Assembly: GCF_014654615.1 (NCBI RefSeq)
Contig: NZ_BNBB01000001.1
Span: forward strand, 310,001-374,000
Source: Streptosporangium violaceochromogenes
GTDB taxonomy: Bacteria; Actinomycetota; Actinomycetes; Streptosporangiales; Streptosporangiaceae
Length of the DNA stretch: 64,000 bases
Reading direction: 5' to 3'
Position numbers and translations under genes: made by a program. The notes under the pieces were generated by a model. The model worked only from the letters and a program-made list of their open reading frames with translations, was not told where the DNA came from and searched no databases. Below, piece after piece: positions 18,094 to 27,327 of this stretch (positions within the stretch are counted from its first letter, which is position 1; the number at the start of each line of letters is the position of its first letter).

Positions 18094-18774
18094 ATGGCGA
18101 AAAAGCCCGAAGATCAAGAGCGCCCGGGGCGCATCAAGCAGCTCCGCATGATCGCGCAGATCATCAAACAGGCCAACCCCAAGGGGATGCCGATCGTCTA
18201 CGCCTCGGCGCTCGGCACGCTCGTGCTGTGCGTCGTGATCGGGCTGGTCACGGGCTGGTTCTGGTATCTGCTCTTCATCGGGATCATGCTGGCCTTCACC
18301 GTCGGCCTGGTGGTGTTCGGCCAGCTCGCCCAGCGGGCCCAGTACTCCCTGCTTCAGGGGCAGCCCGGCGCCGCCGCGGCGATCCTGCAGGGGATGCGCG
18401 GCAACTGGGTGGTCACCCCGGCCGTCGCCGTCAACCGCGACCAGGACATCATCCACCGCGTGGTCGGTTACCCGGGCGTGATCCTGGTCTCCGAGGGGCC
18501 CGGCTCGCGGGTCCAGCGGATGCTGGTCGCCGAGAAGAAGCGCATCCAGCGGATCGCCCTGGACGTCCCCGTCTACGACATCCAGTCCGGCGACGGTGAG
18601 GGGCAGGTGCCCATCGCCCGGCTCCAGCGGCACCTGATGAAGCTGCCCCGCAACCTCAAGAAGCCGGCCGTCTACGAGGTCAACAACAGGCTCAAGGCCC
18701 TCCCGCAGACGCTGCCGATGCCCAAGGGCCCGCTGCCGCGCGGCACGAAGATGCCCCGCCCGAAGACGCGCTGA
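18094..18774 (+). CDS. DUF4191 membrane protein
   Basis: A 226-aa actinobacterial protein (Rv2219-like position after lipA). Two adjacent membrane helices span about residues 31-75 (IVYASALGTLVLCVVIGLVT, GWFWYLLFIGIML); then comes a soluble domain with GQPGAAAAILQGMRGNW and RLQRHLMKLPRNLKKPAVYEVNNRLKAL, typical of DUF4191. Function unknown. TATCCT (18081-18086) lies 7 nt before the ATG, so leaderless. Its TGA overlaps the next gene's ATG by one base. Confidence 0.9.
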   Translation: MAKKPEDQERPGRIKQLRMIAQIIKQANPKGMPIVYASALGTLVLCVVIGLVTGWFWYLLFIGIMLAFTVGLVVFGQLAQRAQYSLLQGQPGAAAAILQGMRGNWVVTPAVAVNRDQDIIHRVVGYPGVILVSEGPGSRVQRMLVAEKKRIQRIALDVPVYDIQSGDGEGQVPIARLQRHLMKLPRNLKKPAVYEVNNRLKALPQTLPMPKGPLPRGTKMPRPKTR

Positions 18775-19571
18775 TGGACCCGTCGGGGGTCGACCGGCGC
18801 CCGGTGGACGCCGCCGCCACCTCGCGGGCCAACCGCGGGTGGTGGGACGGCGCCGCGGACGGCTACCAGGCCGAGCACGGGGAGTTCCTGCGCGACCGCG
18901 GCTTCGTCTGGTGCCCCGAGGGTCTCGACGAGGCCGACGCCCGCCTTCTGGGCGACGTGGCGGGGCTGGACGTGCTGGAGATCGGCTGCGGCGCCGGGCA
19001 GTGCGGGCGGTGGCTGGCCGACCGGGGGGCGCGGGTCGCCGCCTTCGACCTGTCCTTCCGCCAGCTCCAGCACTCCCGCAGGATCGACCTCGGCACCGGC
19101 TCGTCCCTGCCCGTGGTCCAGGCCGACGCCGAGTCCCTGCCCTTCGCCGGCGGGTCGTTCGACCTGGCCTGCTCGGCGTTCGGAGCGCTGCCGTTCACGG
19201 CCGACGCGCGGGCCGTCCTCACCGAGGCCCGCCGGGTGCTGCGCCCGGGGGGCCGCCTGGTCTTCTCGGTGAGCCACCCGGTCCGCTGGGCCTTCCCCGA
19301 CGACCCCGGGCCGCGCGGCCTGACCGCCGACCGGTCCTACTTCGACCGCTCGCCGTACGTGGAGATCGACGACGACGGGCGGCCGTCCTACGTCGAGCAC
19401 CACCGCACCCTGGGAGACTGGGTCGGGCACATCGTGGCCGCCGGGCTGGTGCTTCGGGGGCTGACCGAGCCGGAGTGGCCCGGAGGGCACGAGCGCGAGT
19501 GGGGCGGCTGGAGCCCGCTGCGCGGCCGCCACCTGCCGGGGACGGCGATCTTCACCTGCGTCCGGCCGTGA
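18774..19571 (+). CDS. Class I SAM-dependent methyltransferase
   Basis: 265 aa with a UbiE/Methyltransf_11-type fold: motif I VLEIGCGAGQCGRWL, acidic end of strand 2 VAAFDLS, VVQADAESLPFAGGSFDLA and RRVLRPGGRLVFSV. The acceptor substrate is unknown. It overlaps the DUF4191 stop (TGATG), implying co-translation; this pairing is common in actinobacteria. Confidence 0.9.
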   Translation: MDPSGVDRRPVDAAATSRANRGWWDGAADGYQAEHGEFLRDRGFVWCPEGLDEADARLLGDVAGLDVLEIGCGAGQCGRWLADRGARVAAFDLSFRQLQHSRRIDLGTGSSLPVVQADAESLPFAGGSFDLACSAFGALPFTADARAVLTEARRVLRPGGRLVFSVSHPVRWAFPDDPGPRGLTADRSYFDRSPYVEIDDDGRPSYVEHHRTLGDWVGHIVAAGLVLRGLTEPEWPGGHEREWGGWSPLRGRHLPGTAIFTCVRP

Positions 19572-19603
19572 GAACGGCCTCCTGACCGCGCGGCCCCCGC
19601 CGG

Positions 19604-20068
19604 TCAGGCGCGGACGACCACGGTTCCGGCCACGCGGTCGTGCAGGCCCCGGTGGTCGCGGTCCCAGATGAGGGCCGGTACGGCCAGGCAGAGCAGCAGC
19701 GTCCGTACGAGCACCGAGGGGAAGGCCGGGCGCCCGCCGTCCAGCGCGGCGACCCGGATGCTCAGCAGCCGCATGCCGAACGTCATGCCCATGGTGCCGA
19801 CCAGCAGGACGTACTCCAGCGCGAGGATCGCGACCGGGACCCAGACGTGGTGCGCGGGGTTGATCTTCAACAGCCCCTGCGTGATGGCCCAGGTGCAGAT
19901 CAGCCAGTCGATCAGCAGGGCGCCGGTCCTGCGCCCGAGCCCGGCCACCGCTCCCCCGCCCTCCCGGGGGAACCCGAGCCGCTCCCCCGGATACCCCAGG
20001 TCGATCCCGGCCGATCTGACGCCGCCGAGCCAGGTCTGGGTCCATCGGGGCTGCCGCCTGCTGTCCAT
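19604..20068 (-). CDS. RDD family membrane protein
   Basis: 154 aa with the RDD signature AGLGRRTGALLIDWLI (Arg, then Asp in helix 1), a conserved GMTFGMRLLSIRV and a final WDRDHRGLHDRVAGTVVV. Three to four membrane helices. RDD proteins are of uncertain role, possibly transport. The start at 20068 is fixed by TACCGT on the - strand, 7 nt upstream of the ATG. It is convergent with the methyltransferase and divergent from glnA, as Rv2219A is in mycobacteria. Confidence 0.88.
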   Translation of the reverse strand: MDSRRQPRWTQTWLGGVRSAGIDLGYPGERLGFPREGGGAVAGLGRRTGALLIDWLICTWAITQGLLKINPAHHVWVPVAILALEYVLLVGTMGMTFGMRLLSIRVAALDGGRPAFPSVLVRTLLLCLAVPALIWDRDHRGLHDRVAGTVVVRA

Positions 20069-20229
20069 GAAATCAACGGTATCCGCCTCGGGGACCGCTC
20101 CCGTACCCGCACCGGCGGCCTTTCCGCCCCCGCCGGGAGACCACCCGCGACGGTGATCCCCCGCTCCCCCGCGGCCGGTGGAGGACGACGCCGGCCGGCC
20201 TTCCCCGGCACCCGCCCGGACCACCTTCC

Positions 20230-20267
20230 TTAACACGCGTGAAACAAACGGGACACGGCGCGGTAAC
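20230..20267 (+). promoter_or_regulatory. GlnR operator: two a/b box pairs upstream of glnA
   Basis: Four half-sites are spaced exactly 6 nt apart: TTAAC (20230-20234), GAAAC (20241-20245), GACAC (20252-20256) and GTAAC (20263-20267). The GlnR consensus is GTNAC-N6-GAAAC, so the sites match 4/5, 5/5, 4/5 and 4/5. The array lies ~50-90 nt before the glnA GTG and just upstream of a -10 candidate TACATT (20278-20283), the place expected of GlnR on glnA in Streptomyces. Confidence 0.75.
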
Positions 20268-20318
20268 GGCCCCGTCCTACATTCGGAGCCGATAACCCGT
20301 GCTCCCTGGGAGGTTCGC

Positions 20319-21743
20319 GTGTTCAACTCCGCCGACGACGTCCTCAAGTTCATCAAGGACGAGGGGGTGCAGTTCGTCGATGTCAGGTTCACGGACCTGC
20401 CGGGGACGACGCATCACTTCACGTTCCCCACGGAGAACTTCGGGGCCAACGTCTTCAGGGACGGCCTGATGTTCGACGGGTCGTCGATCCGTGGTTTCCA
20501 GGCGATCCACGAATCGGACATGCTGCTGCTGCCCGACCCCTCCACCGCCGTCCTGGACCCCTTCCGGCAGCACAAGACCCTCAACATCAACTTCTTCGTG
20601 CACGACCCGCTGACGGGCGAGGCCTACAGTCGCGACCCGCGCAACGTCGCCCGCAAGGCCGAGGAGTTCCTCAAGGGCACCGGCATCGCCGACACCGTCT
20701 ACTTCGGCCCCGAGGCCGAGTTCTACATCTTCGACGACGTGCGCTTCGAGACCAGCGCCCACTCCAGCTACTACCACATCGACTCCATCGAGGGCGCCTG
20801 GAACACCGGCAAGGCCCAGGATGGCGGCAACCTGGGATACAAGCCGCGCTACAAGGGCGGCTACTTCCCGGTCCCGCCGATGGACCACTTCACCGACCTG
20901 CGCTCGGAGATGGTGCGCAAGCTCATCGAGGCGGGCATCGCCGTGGAGATGCAGCACCACGAGGTGGGCACGGCCGGGCAGGCCGAGATCGACTTCCGGT
21001 TCGACACGCTGCTGCGGTCCGCCGACACCATGATGCTCTACAAGTACATCGTCAAGAGCACGGCGCTGGCCCACGGCCACACGGTCACCTTCATGCCCAA
21101 GCCGATCTTCGGCGACAACGGCTCCGGCATGCACTGCCACCAGTCGCTCTGGAAGGACGGCGCGCCGCTCTTCTACGACGAGGTCGGCTACGCCGGTCTG
21201 TCCGACACCGCCCGCTACTACATCGGCGGCCTGCTCAAGCACGCGCCGTCGCTGCTGGCCTTCACCAACCCGACGGTCAACTCCTATCACCGCCTGGTGC
21301 CCGGCTACGAGGCCCCGGTCAACCTGGTCTACTCCCAGCGCAACCGCTCGGCGTGCATCCGCATCCCGATCACGGGCTCCAACCCGAAGGCCAAGCGCAT
21401 CGAGTTCCGCGTGCCCGACCCGTCCTGCAACCCGTACTTCGCCTTCTCCGCCCAGCTCATGGCCGGCATCGACGGCATCCGCAACAAGATCGAGCCCGCG
21501 GAGCCGGTGGACAAGGACCTCTACGAGCTTCCCCCCGAGGAGGCCCGGAACATCCCTCAGGTGCCCGGTTCGCTGACCGACGTGCTCGCCGCGCTGGAGG
21601 CCGACCACGAGTACCTCCTGGAGGGCGGCGTGTTCACGCCGGACCTGATCGAGACCTGGATCTCCTACAAGCGCGAGAACGAGATCGACCCCATCCGCCT
21701 GCGCCCGCACCCCCACGAGTTCGAGCTGTACTACGACGTCTGA
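20319..21743 (+). CDS. glnA: Glutamine synthetase type I
   Basis: ATP-dependent amidation of glutamate, the main ammonium assimilation enzyme. 474 aa is the standard length. Motifs: DGSSIRGFQ, the ATP/glutamate segments [18 protein letters not shown] and [19 protein letters not shown], metal ligands in GPEAEFYIF. The adenylylation loop DLYELPPEE has Tyr402, the GlnE target. The GTG start has GGGAGG (20308-20313) upstream. GlnR boxes precede it. A strong hairpin follows at 21807. Confidence 0.97.
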   Translation: MFNSADDVLKFIKDEGVQFVDVRFTDLPGTTHHFTFPTENFGANVFRDGLMFDGSSIRGFQAIHESDMLLLPDPSTAVLDPFRQHKTLNINFFVHDPLTGEAYSRDPRNVARKAEEFLKGTGIADTVYFGPEAEFYIFDDVRFETSAHSSYYHIDSIEGAWNTGKAQDGGNLGYKPRYKGGYFPVPPMDHFTDLRSEMVRKLIEAGIAVEMQHHEVGTAGQAEIDFRFDTLLRSADTMMLYKYIVKSTALAHGHTVTFMPKPIFGDNGSGMHCHQSLWKDGAPLFYDEVGYAGLSDTARYYIGGLLKHAPSLLAFTNPTVNSYHRLVPGYEAPVNLVYSQRNRSACIRIPITGSNPKAKRIEFRVPDPSCNPYFAFSAQLMAGIDGIRNKIEPAEPVDKDLYELPPEEARNIPQVPGSLTDVLAALEADHEYLLEGGVFTPDLIETWISYKRENEIDPIRLRPHPHEFELYYDV

Positions 21744-21806
21744 CGTCGCAGGGCTGTGACCTCGACGGGAATCCACAGGTGACCCGTTCGGGGCACATGT
21801 CTCCGA

Positions 21807-21851
21807 AAGGCCGCCGGGCGACCGCCCGCGCAGGGCGCGTCCGGCGGCCTT
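21807..21851. terminator. Hairpin between glnA and the convergent membrane-protein gene
   Basis: AAGGCCGCCGG (21807-21817) pairs perfectly with CCGGCGGCCTT (21841-21851); the loop can form an inner GC stem. It can serve both converging genes. Confidence 0.65.
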
Positions 21852-21898
21852 CGCCACCGGTAGGAGCGGGAAAAACCGCGCCCCGCCGGGCGGCGGGG

Positions 21899-22987
21899 CT
21901 AGGAGCGTCCGCCCCGGATCCCTGTCAGCCTGCGCAGGACGTCCCACCAGAAGGAGGCGCCGAACAGCAGCGCGGCCACGGTGATCAGGTAGCCGGGCCA
22001 GTGGCCCGGGGTGGTGAGACGGTCCCACCAGGCGCCGCCGTTCCAGGCGAAGGAGGGCCCGGCCGAGCCGCCGGGCGGGATGGTCACGCTCACCACGGCG
22101 TGGTCGAAGATCTTGGCCAGCGCCGGGGAGCTGAAGACCTCCGTCACGCAGGCGTACGGCTCGACGGAGCCCGCCACGGCGCACTTGTCCTTCAGGGAGT
22201 CCTTCAGCGCGGCCGTGCCGTCCCCGCCGCCGCCCGCGATGGCGGCGACGGCGGCCCGGTAGGCGTTGTCCCGCAGCAGGGTCTTGCCGTACTCCAGCGC
22301 GTCCATGCTGAACGCCAGTGTCAGCGTCAGGGCCAGCGCGAACACCACCCACTTGACATAGCGGCGGTAGAGCGCGGACAGCCGCCGCATCTCCCCGTCG
22401 AACCACTCCTCCACGCCCTTGCGGAACCTGCCCATGTCACGCTGGGCCCCCTCCCACACGCCCCGCAGGTGACCGGCCAGGGGGCTGCGGACGGCCTCCA
22501 GCTTGGCGATCAGGTTCTCGATGCCGCCCTCCTCGGCGGCGACCAGCTCCAGCATCGCCCCGGAGAACCGCTCGGGCGGGATGTCGGCGATGGTGGTACG
22601 GGCCCCCTTGGGGTGGTCGATCTCCTGGAGCCGTTCGTACAGCCGCCGGGTCATGTCGACCCGGGGCGGGGGCGTGTCGTCGGCGAGCACCGCCGCGGGG
22701 TCCACCGGCATCGGCTCGACCACCGGCGGCGAGGGGTCCGGCCCGTGCCGGGGGCGGGGGTCGTGGCGGGAGAAGGGCAGCCGGGCGAAGACGTCGGCGA
22801 CCCCGGCGGGGAGCCACGAACGGCGCTCCCCCGCGCCGTCGAGGATGTCGCGGAGATAGGCCCACAGGAACTTGCTGCGGATGTCGAAGAGCCGGACGAA
22901 CGCCTCGTTGACACCGCTCACCAGGAGCGACAGCAGGAGGAAGGCCAGCACCAGCCCGACGGCCAGGTCAAGGTAGACGGAGAGCAC
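21899..22987 (-). CDS. Conserved membrane protein, unknown function
   Basis: 362 aa. An N-terminal membrane helix (VYLDLAVGLVLAFLLLSLLVSGVNEAFVR) is followed by a long cytoplasmic, Pro-rich and helical region, another helix (WVVFALALTLTLAFSMDAL), an outside segment with two Cys (KDKCAV, YACVTE), and a last helix near YLITVAALLFGASFWWDVL. It resembles widespread hypothetical proteins starting with a DLAIGL..LLLSL..AVNE helix. The GTG at 22987 is preferred because GGGTGATC precedes it and the first helix then starts at once. It is downstream of glnE on the same strand direction. Confidence 0.72.
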   Translation of the reverse strand: MLSVYLDLAVGLVLAFLLLSLLVSGVNEAFVRLFDIRSKFLWAYLRDILDGAGERRSWLPAGVADVFARLPFSRHDPRPRHGPDPSPPVVEPMPVDPAAVLADDTPPPRVDMTRRLYERLQEIDHPKGARTTIADIPPERFSGAMLELVAAEEGGIENLIAKLEAVRSPLAGHLRGVWEGAQRDMGRFRKGVEEWFDGEMRRLSALYRRYVKWVVFALALTLTLAFSMDALEYGKTLLRDNAYRAAVAAIAGGGGDGTAALKDSLKDKCAVAGSVEPYACVTEVFSSPALAKIFDHAVVSVTIPPGGSAGPSFAWNGGAWWDRLTTPGHWPGYLITVAALLFGASFWWDVLRRLTGIRGGRS

Positions 22988-23172
22988 AGTGAGATCACCC
23001 GCACCGTTGATACACGCCGGCCCCCTCAAACGCAATGGCATCGCCCGAAACGGGGCGATCCTCCGGCGGCCCGCGAAACCGGCCGTCCGCGTGACTCCGG
23101 CGGGACGGGACACGGTCACGGCGGAAGGGACCGCCGCCGGAAAGGAGCGTCGGTGAAAAGCGGAAAAGAGCG

Positions 23173-26100
23173 TCAGCCGCCGTAGAAGACGCGCTCCACG
23201 ACCAGGCGGGCCCGGCGGGTGACGCGGCGGTAGTCGTCGACGAAGTCCCCGCTACCGTCGGGGGGATAGCCCAGGGTGCGGGCGATGAGGGCGCGCTCGC
23301 GGACGTCCACCGGGATGGAGTCGGCCGCCCGTCCCCGGACCAGCATGATGGCGTCGCGGACCCGCGAGGCGAAACGCCACGCCTCGGCCAGCGCGGCCTC
23401 GTCGGCCTCCCGCAGCAGGTCCTCGGCGACCGCCGCGCGCAGCGCCTCCAGGGTGCGGGTGGTCCGCAGCGACGGCAGCGCCCCGGCGTGGCGGAGCTGC
23501 AGGAGCTGGGCCACCCACTCCACGTCCGACAGCCCGCCCCGGCCGAGCTTGGTGTGCAGGGCCGGGTCGGCGCCGCGTGGCAGCCGCTCGGCCTCCATCC
23601 GCGCCTTCAGCTTGCGGATCTCCCGCACCGCCGCTTCGGGGATGCCGTCGCGGGGGTGGCGCAGCGGGTCGGCCAGGGCGAGGAACGCGGCGCCGAGCGA
23701 GGCGTCGCCCGCCGCGAGGCGGGCGCGCAGCAGCGCCTGGGACTCCCACGGCGACGACCAGCGCCCGTAGTAGGCGGCGTAGGAGGCGAGTGTGCGGACC
23801 AGCGGCCCCTGGCGGCCCTCGGGACGCAGGTCGGGGTCGATGAGCAGCGGCGGATCGGGCGCGGGCAGGGCCAGCAGGCGGCGCAGTTCGTTGGCCACGG
23901 CGAAGGCCGCCTCGGTGGCCTCCCGCTCGGGGACGCCCTCCCGCGGCTCGTGCACGAACATCACGTCGGCGTCGCTGCCGTAGGAGCATTCGAGGCCGCC
24001 CAGGCGCCCCATGGCGATCACCGCGAACCTCGTGCCGAGCGGGGCGCGCCGCTCCATCTCCACCTTGCCGATCGCGGCGTCCAGCGCGGCCTGGATCGTC
24101 ACGTCGTTGAGCGCGGACAGCGCCTGCCCCACCCGTTCGATGTCGAGGAGCCCGGCGAGGTCGGCGGCGGCGGTGCGGAAAAGCTCCCTGCGCCGCAGCC
24201 CGCGCGCCGCGGCCACCGCGCTCTCGGCCTCGCCCGGGTAGCGGCCGACCATGGCCCGCGCCTCGGCCAGCAGCGCCTCGGCGGGGCGGGGCTCCAGCTC
24301 GCCGTCCGAGCCGAGCATCGCCACCGCCTCGGGCGCGTGCAGCAGCAGCCCCGTCACGTAGCGGCTGGTACCCAGCAGCCGGGCCAGGCGGGAGGCCACC
24401 GCGGTCTCGTCGCGCAGCAGCCGCAGGTACCACGGCGTGGCACCGAGCTTGTCCGAGACCTGGCGGAACCCCAGCAGACCGGCGTCGGGGGCGGGGGCGT
24501 CGGCGAACCAGCCGAGCATGACCGGCAGCAGGGTGCGCTGGATCGCCGCGCGCCGCGAGACGCCGCCGGTCAGCGCGCCGATGTGCCGCAGGGCCCCGGC
24601 CGGGTCGGTGTAGCCGAGTGCCTCCAGGCGGGCCTGCGCGGCCGTGGTGGACAGGCGGGCCTCCGACTCGGGCAGCCGGGCCACGGCCTGCAGCAGCGGC
24701 CGGTAGAAGAGCTTCTCGTGCAGGCGCCTGGCCTCTCTGGCGTGCCGCCTCCAGCAGGTGGTGAACTCTCCCACCGGATCTCCGGCCATGCCCAGGGCCC
24801 GGCCGAGGCGGCGCAGGTCGGCGGCGTCCTCGGGCACCACGTGGGTACGGCGCAGCCGGTACACCTGGATCAGGTGCTCGACGCGGCGCAGAAACGTGTA
24901 GGCCTCGGCCAGGGCCCTGGCGTCGTCCCGGCCGACGTAGCCGCCCCGTGACAGGGCGGCGAGCGCGGGGAGCGTGGCGCGGCGGCGCAGCAGCGGGTCG
25001 AGACGGCCGTGGACGAGCTGGAGCAGCTGGACGGCGAACTCGATGTCGCGCAGCCCGCCGGGCCCCAGCTTGAGCTGGCGCTCGGCCTGGTCTCCGGGCA
25101 CGTTGGCCTCCACCCGGCGGCGCATGGCCTGCACGTCCTCGACGAAGCGGTCGCGGGTGGCGGCCTGCCAGACCAGCTCGTTCACCGCGGAGACGTACCG
25201 CTCGCCGAGTTCCAGGTCGCCGGCGACCGGCCGGGCCTTCAGCAGCGCCTGGAACTCCCATGTCTTGGCCCAGCGCTGGTAGTAACTCCGGTGGCTGGCC
25301 AGGGTGCGGACCAGCGGCCCCGACCTGCCCTCCGGGCGCAGGGCGGCGTCCACCTCCCACAGCGAGCCCTCGGGGGTGGCGGCCGAGCAGGCGCGCATCA
25401 TGCCCTGGGCCAGGCGGGCGGCCAGGCGGAGGGCCTCGGTCTCGTCGGTCCCCTCACGGGGCTCGGCCACGAAGACGACGTCCACGTCGCTGATGTAGTT
25501 GAGTTCCCGCGCCCCGCACTTGCCCATGCCGATGACGGCCAGCCGTACCGCGCCGGGGTCGGCGTGCTCGGAACGCGCGACGGCGAGCCCCGCCTCCAGC
25601 GCCGCCCCCGCGAGGTCGGCCAGCTCGGCGGTGATCTCGGTGAGCGTCACCTCGCCGAGGACGTCGCGGGCGGCCAGGTGCAGCAGCCGGGCCCGGTAGG
25701 CGACCCGCAGTGCGACGAGGACGGCGGTACCGAAGTCCGCCGCCCGGGGCTCGGGGTCGCCGGGGTCGGCGCCGACCGCGCGCAGCAGTTCGGCGCGCAG
25801 CTCTCCCCGGGCGGGCCGCCGTGCGGCGCCCTCGCCGGCCAGGAGGCGCCGGTGCCCGGGATACCTGATCACGTGCTCGCCGAGGGCCGCGCTGACGCCG
25901 AAGACGCCGAGCAGCCGGGCGCGCATCCCGGGATCGGAGCGCAGGTCGGCCAGGACGCCGGGGTCCTGCTCGGCCAGCCGGCCGAGCGAGGCGAGGGCCA
26001 GGTCGGGGTCGGCCGCGGCGGCCAGGGACTCCAGCAGGCCGGGGTCGTCGGCGGCCTCGCGCCCCAGCCCGTCGAGGAGCCGCCCGGCGCCGACGCCGTC

Positions 26101-26190
26101 GGCGAACCCGAGCCTGGCCAGCCGTCCGGCGATCGTCTGCATCCGGGGCACGTCGTCCACCGCCCCTTCCTGGTCTGCGATCGCGGGCAT
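23173..26190 (-). CDS. glnE: Bifunctional glutamine synthetase adenylyltransferase/deadenylase
   Basis: Adds or removes AMP on the GlnA tyrosine according to nitrogen status. 1005 aa, with two nucleotidyltransferase domains, each with the GSxxDxxF-like catalytic strand: ELNYISDVDVVFVAEP in the N-terminal deadenylase half and ECSYGSDADVMFVHEP in the C-terminal adenylylase half, each followed by R(P)EGRSGPLVRT or RPEGRQGPLVRT. Helical GlnD_UR-like segments are present. The ATG at 26190 has GGGGAAAG upstream; an in-frame ATG at 26220 with GGAG is an alternative (10 residues longer). It lies between glnA and glnA2, as in mycobacteria. Confidence 0.95.
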   Translation of the reverse strand: MPAIADQEGAVDDVPRMQTIAGRLARLGFADGVGAGRLLDGLGREAADDPGLLESLAAAADPDLALASLGRLAEQDPGVLADLRSDPGMRARLLGVFGVSAALGEHVIRYPGHRRLLAGEGAARRPARGELRAELLRAVGADPGDPEPRAADFGTAVLVALRVAYRARLLHLAARDVLGEVTLTEITAELADLAGAALEAGLAVARSEHADPGAVRLAVIGMGKCGARELNYISDVDVVFVAEPREGTDETEALRLAARLAQGMMRACSAATPEGSLWEVDAALRPEGRSGPLVRTLASHRSYYQRWAKTWEFQALLKARPVAGDLELGERYVSAVNELVWQAATRDRFVEDVQAMRRRVEANVPGDQAERQLKLGPGGLRDIEFAVQLLQLVHGRLDPLLRRRATLPALAALSRGGYVGRDDARALAEAYTFLRRVEHLIQVYRLRRTHVVPEDAADLRRLGRALGMAGDPVGEFTTCWRRHAREARRLHEKLFYRPLLQAVARLPESEARLSTTAAQARLEALGYTDPAGALRHIGALTGGVSRRAAIQRTLLPVMLGWFADAPAPDAGLLGFRQVSDKLGATPWYLRLLRDETAVASRLARLLGTSRYVTGLLLHAPEAVAMLGSDGELEPRPAEALLAEARAMVGRYPGEAESAVAAARGLRRRELFRTAAADLAGLLDIERVGQALSALNDVTIQAALDAAIGKVEMERRAPLGTRFAVIAMGRLGGLECSYGSDADVMFVHEPREGVPEREATEAAFAVANELRRLLALPAPDPPLLIDPDLRPEGRQGPLVRTLASYAAYYGRWSSPWESQALLRARLAAGDASLGAAFLALADPLRHPRDGIPEAAVREIRKLKARMEAERLPRGADPALHTKLGRGGLSDVEWVAQLLQLRHAGALPSLRTTRTLEALRAAVAEDLLREADEAALAEAWRFASRVRDAIMLVRGRAADSIPVDVRERALIARTLGYPPDGSGDFVDDYRRVTRRARLVVERVFYGG

Positions 26191-26550
26191 GGTTGACTTT
26201 CCCCGGCCGCTTCCCGGCATCCCTGTCTCCACCCCTCGATCGCGTACCCGTGACCAGAGCGCTGACTTTCACCGGCGGTCCGGGGGCGGCGCGGTTCTCT
26301 CCCGCCCGTCCCGGAGGCGATCGCGCGGCCCGAGCCCCGGACGCCCGGCTCGGCCGCCGGGCGCCGGCCCCTCGCCGCGGACGCCGACACTGAAAACCGT
26401 ACGCCGCCAACAGGTGATTCGCACCGTAATAGTGTGATCACCTGTTCGGATAAGAGCGGCGAAACGGTTCACGAGGGGCGCCGGGTGGCGGCGGGGCACC
26501 CCTCGGAAACGGTCAGCCGGCGCGGGCGCCGGGAGGCTCCGGGCCGGCGC
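26191..26550. other. Gene-free stretch between glnE and thioesterase, with inverted repeat
   Basis: No convincing gene. It holds the glnE upstream region and a perfect 9-bp inverted repeat, AACAGGTGA (26409-26417) and TCACCTGTT (26438-26446), separated by a 20-nt AT-richer centre that contains GTAATAGTGTGA. The repeat could be an operator or promoter element for glnE, or the end structure of the thioesterase transcript. The 11-mer GTGATCACCTG (26434-26444) recurs at 27418-27428, on the other side of the thioesterase gene. Confidence 0.45.
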
Positions 26551-27276
26551 TCAGGCCGGGGTGACCCAGACGGCCCTGGCCGAGGCGACCAGGGTGCCGT
26601 CCACCTCGTAGACGGCACTCTCGCCGAAGAGCTTGCGCCCGTCGGCGCCGGTGGCGCGGGCGACCACCGAGTAGGTGCCGCCGGGGTAGACCCGGCGGGT
26701 GATCTGGGCCGTCAGCCGGCCGAGCAGGGCGGACTCGCCGGAGCGGAAGTGGGACCAGCCGGTGGCGCAGTCGAGGGCGGCCCAGACGATCGCGTCGGGG
26801 ACGGCTCCGTCGGCGTCGGTGACGGTCATCGGCACCCGCCACCCGGCGGCGAACAGATCGGTGCCGGACACCGGGCCGGGGAAGATCCGCAGACCGTCTC
26901 CGGGGGAGCGCAGCCCGCAGGCGAAGCAGCCGGGAAAGGCGTGGCCGGCGAGCCCGGGGAAACCGCTCTCGGCGCGGGCGGCCTTGTTGAAGGGAACGAA
27001 CTCCGGGGCGGCGGGGCGCTCGGTGACCGGGATGGCCTCGACGAGGAGGTCGTCGCCGTGGGTGAGGGTGGCGCTGTTGGCCATCTGCCGCAGGGAGAGC
27101 CCGGTATCCAGCGGCGTGGGCGCGTGCAGCGTGACCTCGACGGCCGAGTCGTGCCGAGCGCCGTAGGCCGTCTCGGCGACCGTGCCCGCGATCCACCCGC
27201 CGTTCGCGGCCCCCTCGGGGCCGCGGAAACGCGCGGGGACGGTTACCACGGTCTGCAGCTCGGCAGCCGTCGTCAT
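26551..27276 (-). CDS. Thioesterase-like (hotdog) protein
   Basis: 241 aa with a hotdog-like arrangement: N-terminal FRGPEGAANGGWIAGTVAE, a middle Cys-containing segment FPGCFACGLRSPGDGLRIFPGPV, then IVWAALDCATGW and LLGRLTAQITRRVYPGGTYSVVAR. Such proteins are annotated as thioesterase family; the CFxCG motif recurs in actinobacterial homologues. The substrate is unknown. AGGAGGTGCC directly before the ATG at 27276 is an almost ideal ribosome-binding site. A 13-bp palindrome and a Zur-like box lie upstream (separate features). Confidence 0.75.
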   Translation of the reverse strand: MTTAAELQTVVTVPARFRGPEGAANGGWIAGTVAETAYGARHDSAVEVTLHAPTPLDTGLSLRQMANSATLTHGDDLLVEAIPVTERPAAPEFVPFNKAARAESGFPGLAGHAFPGCFACGLRSPGDGLRIFPGPVSGTDLFAAGWRVPMTVTDADGAVPDAIVWAALDCATGWSHFRSGESALLGRLTAQITRRVYPGGTYSVVARATGADGRKLFGESAVYEVDGTLVASARAVWVTPA

Positions 27277-27290
27277 GCGGCACCTCCTGT

Positions 27291-27303
27291 CGCCTTTAAG
27301 GCG
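27291..27303 (-). promoter_or_regulatory. 13-bp palindrome at the thioesterase leader
   Basis: CGCCTT-T-AAGGCG, just upstream of the AGGAGG ribosome-binding site. It could form a short leader hairpin or bind a dimeric regulator. Confidence 0.4.
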
Positions 27304-27310
27304 ATTATTC

Positions 27311-27327
27311 TCGAAAATGGTTGTCAA
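27311..27327 (-). promoter_or_regulatory. Zur-box-like palindrome upstream of thioesterase
   Basis: On the - strand TTGACAA-CCA-TTTTCGA, an imperfect 7-3-7 inverted repeat. It matches the actinobacterial Zur consensus TTGAAAATNATTTTCAA at most positions. The TTGACA could instead be a -35, but no -10 is found at 16-18 nt. Confidence 0.35.

Noticed and set aside
20277..22406. 709-codon open frame on the - strand across glnA
   Set aside because: It is a shadow of glnA and of the adjacent membrane protein; the translation has no known domain and glnA is certain.
26450..26465. GlnR box upstream of glnE (ATAAG-N6-GAAAC)
   Set aside because: Two mismatches in the first half-site and wrong distance and direction for glnE.
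27302..27327. SigA-type promoter TTGACA for the thioesterase gene
   Set aside because: No -10 hexamer at 16-18 nt spacing; AT-rich hexamers lie at 12 or 14 nt only.
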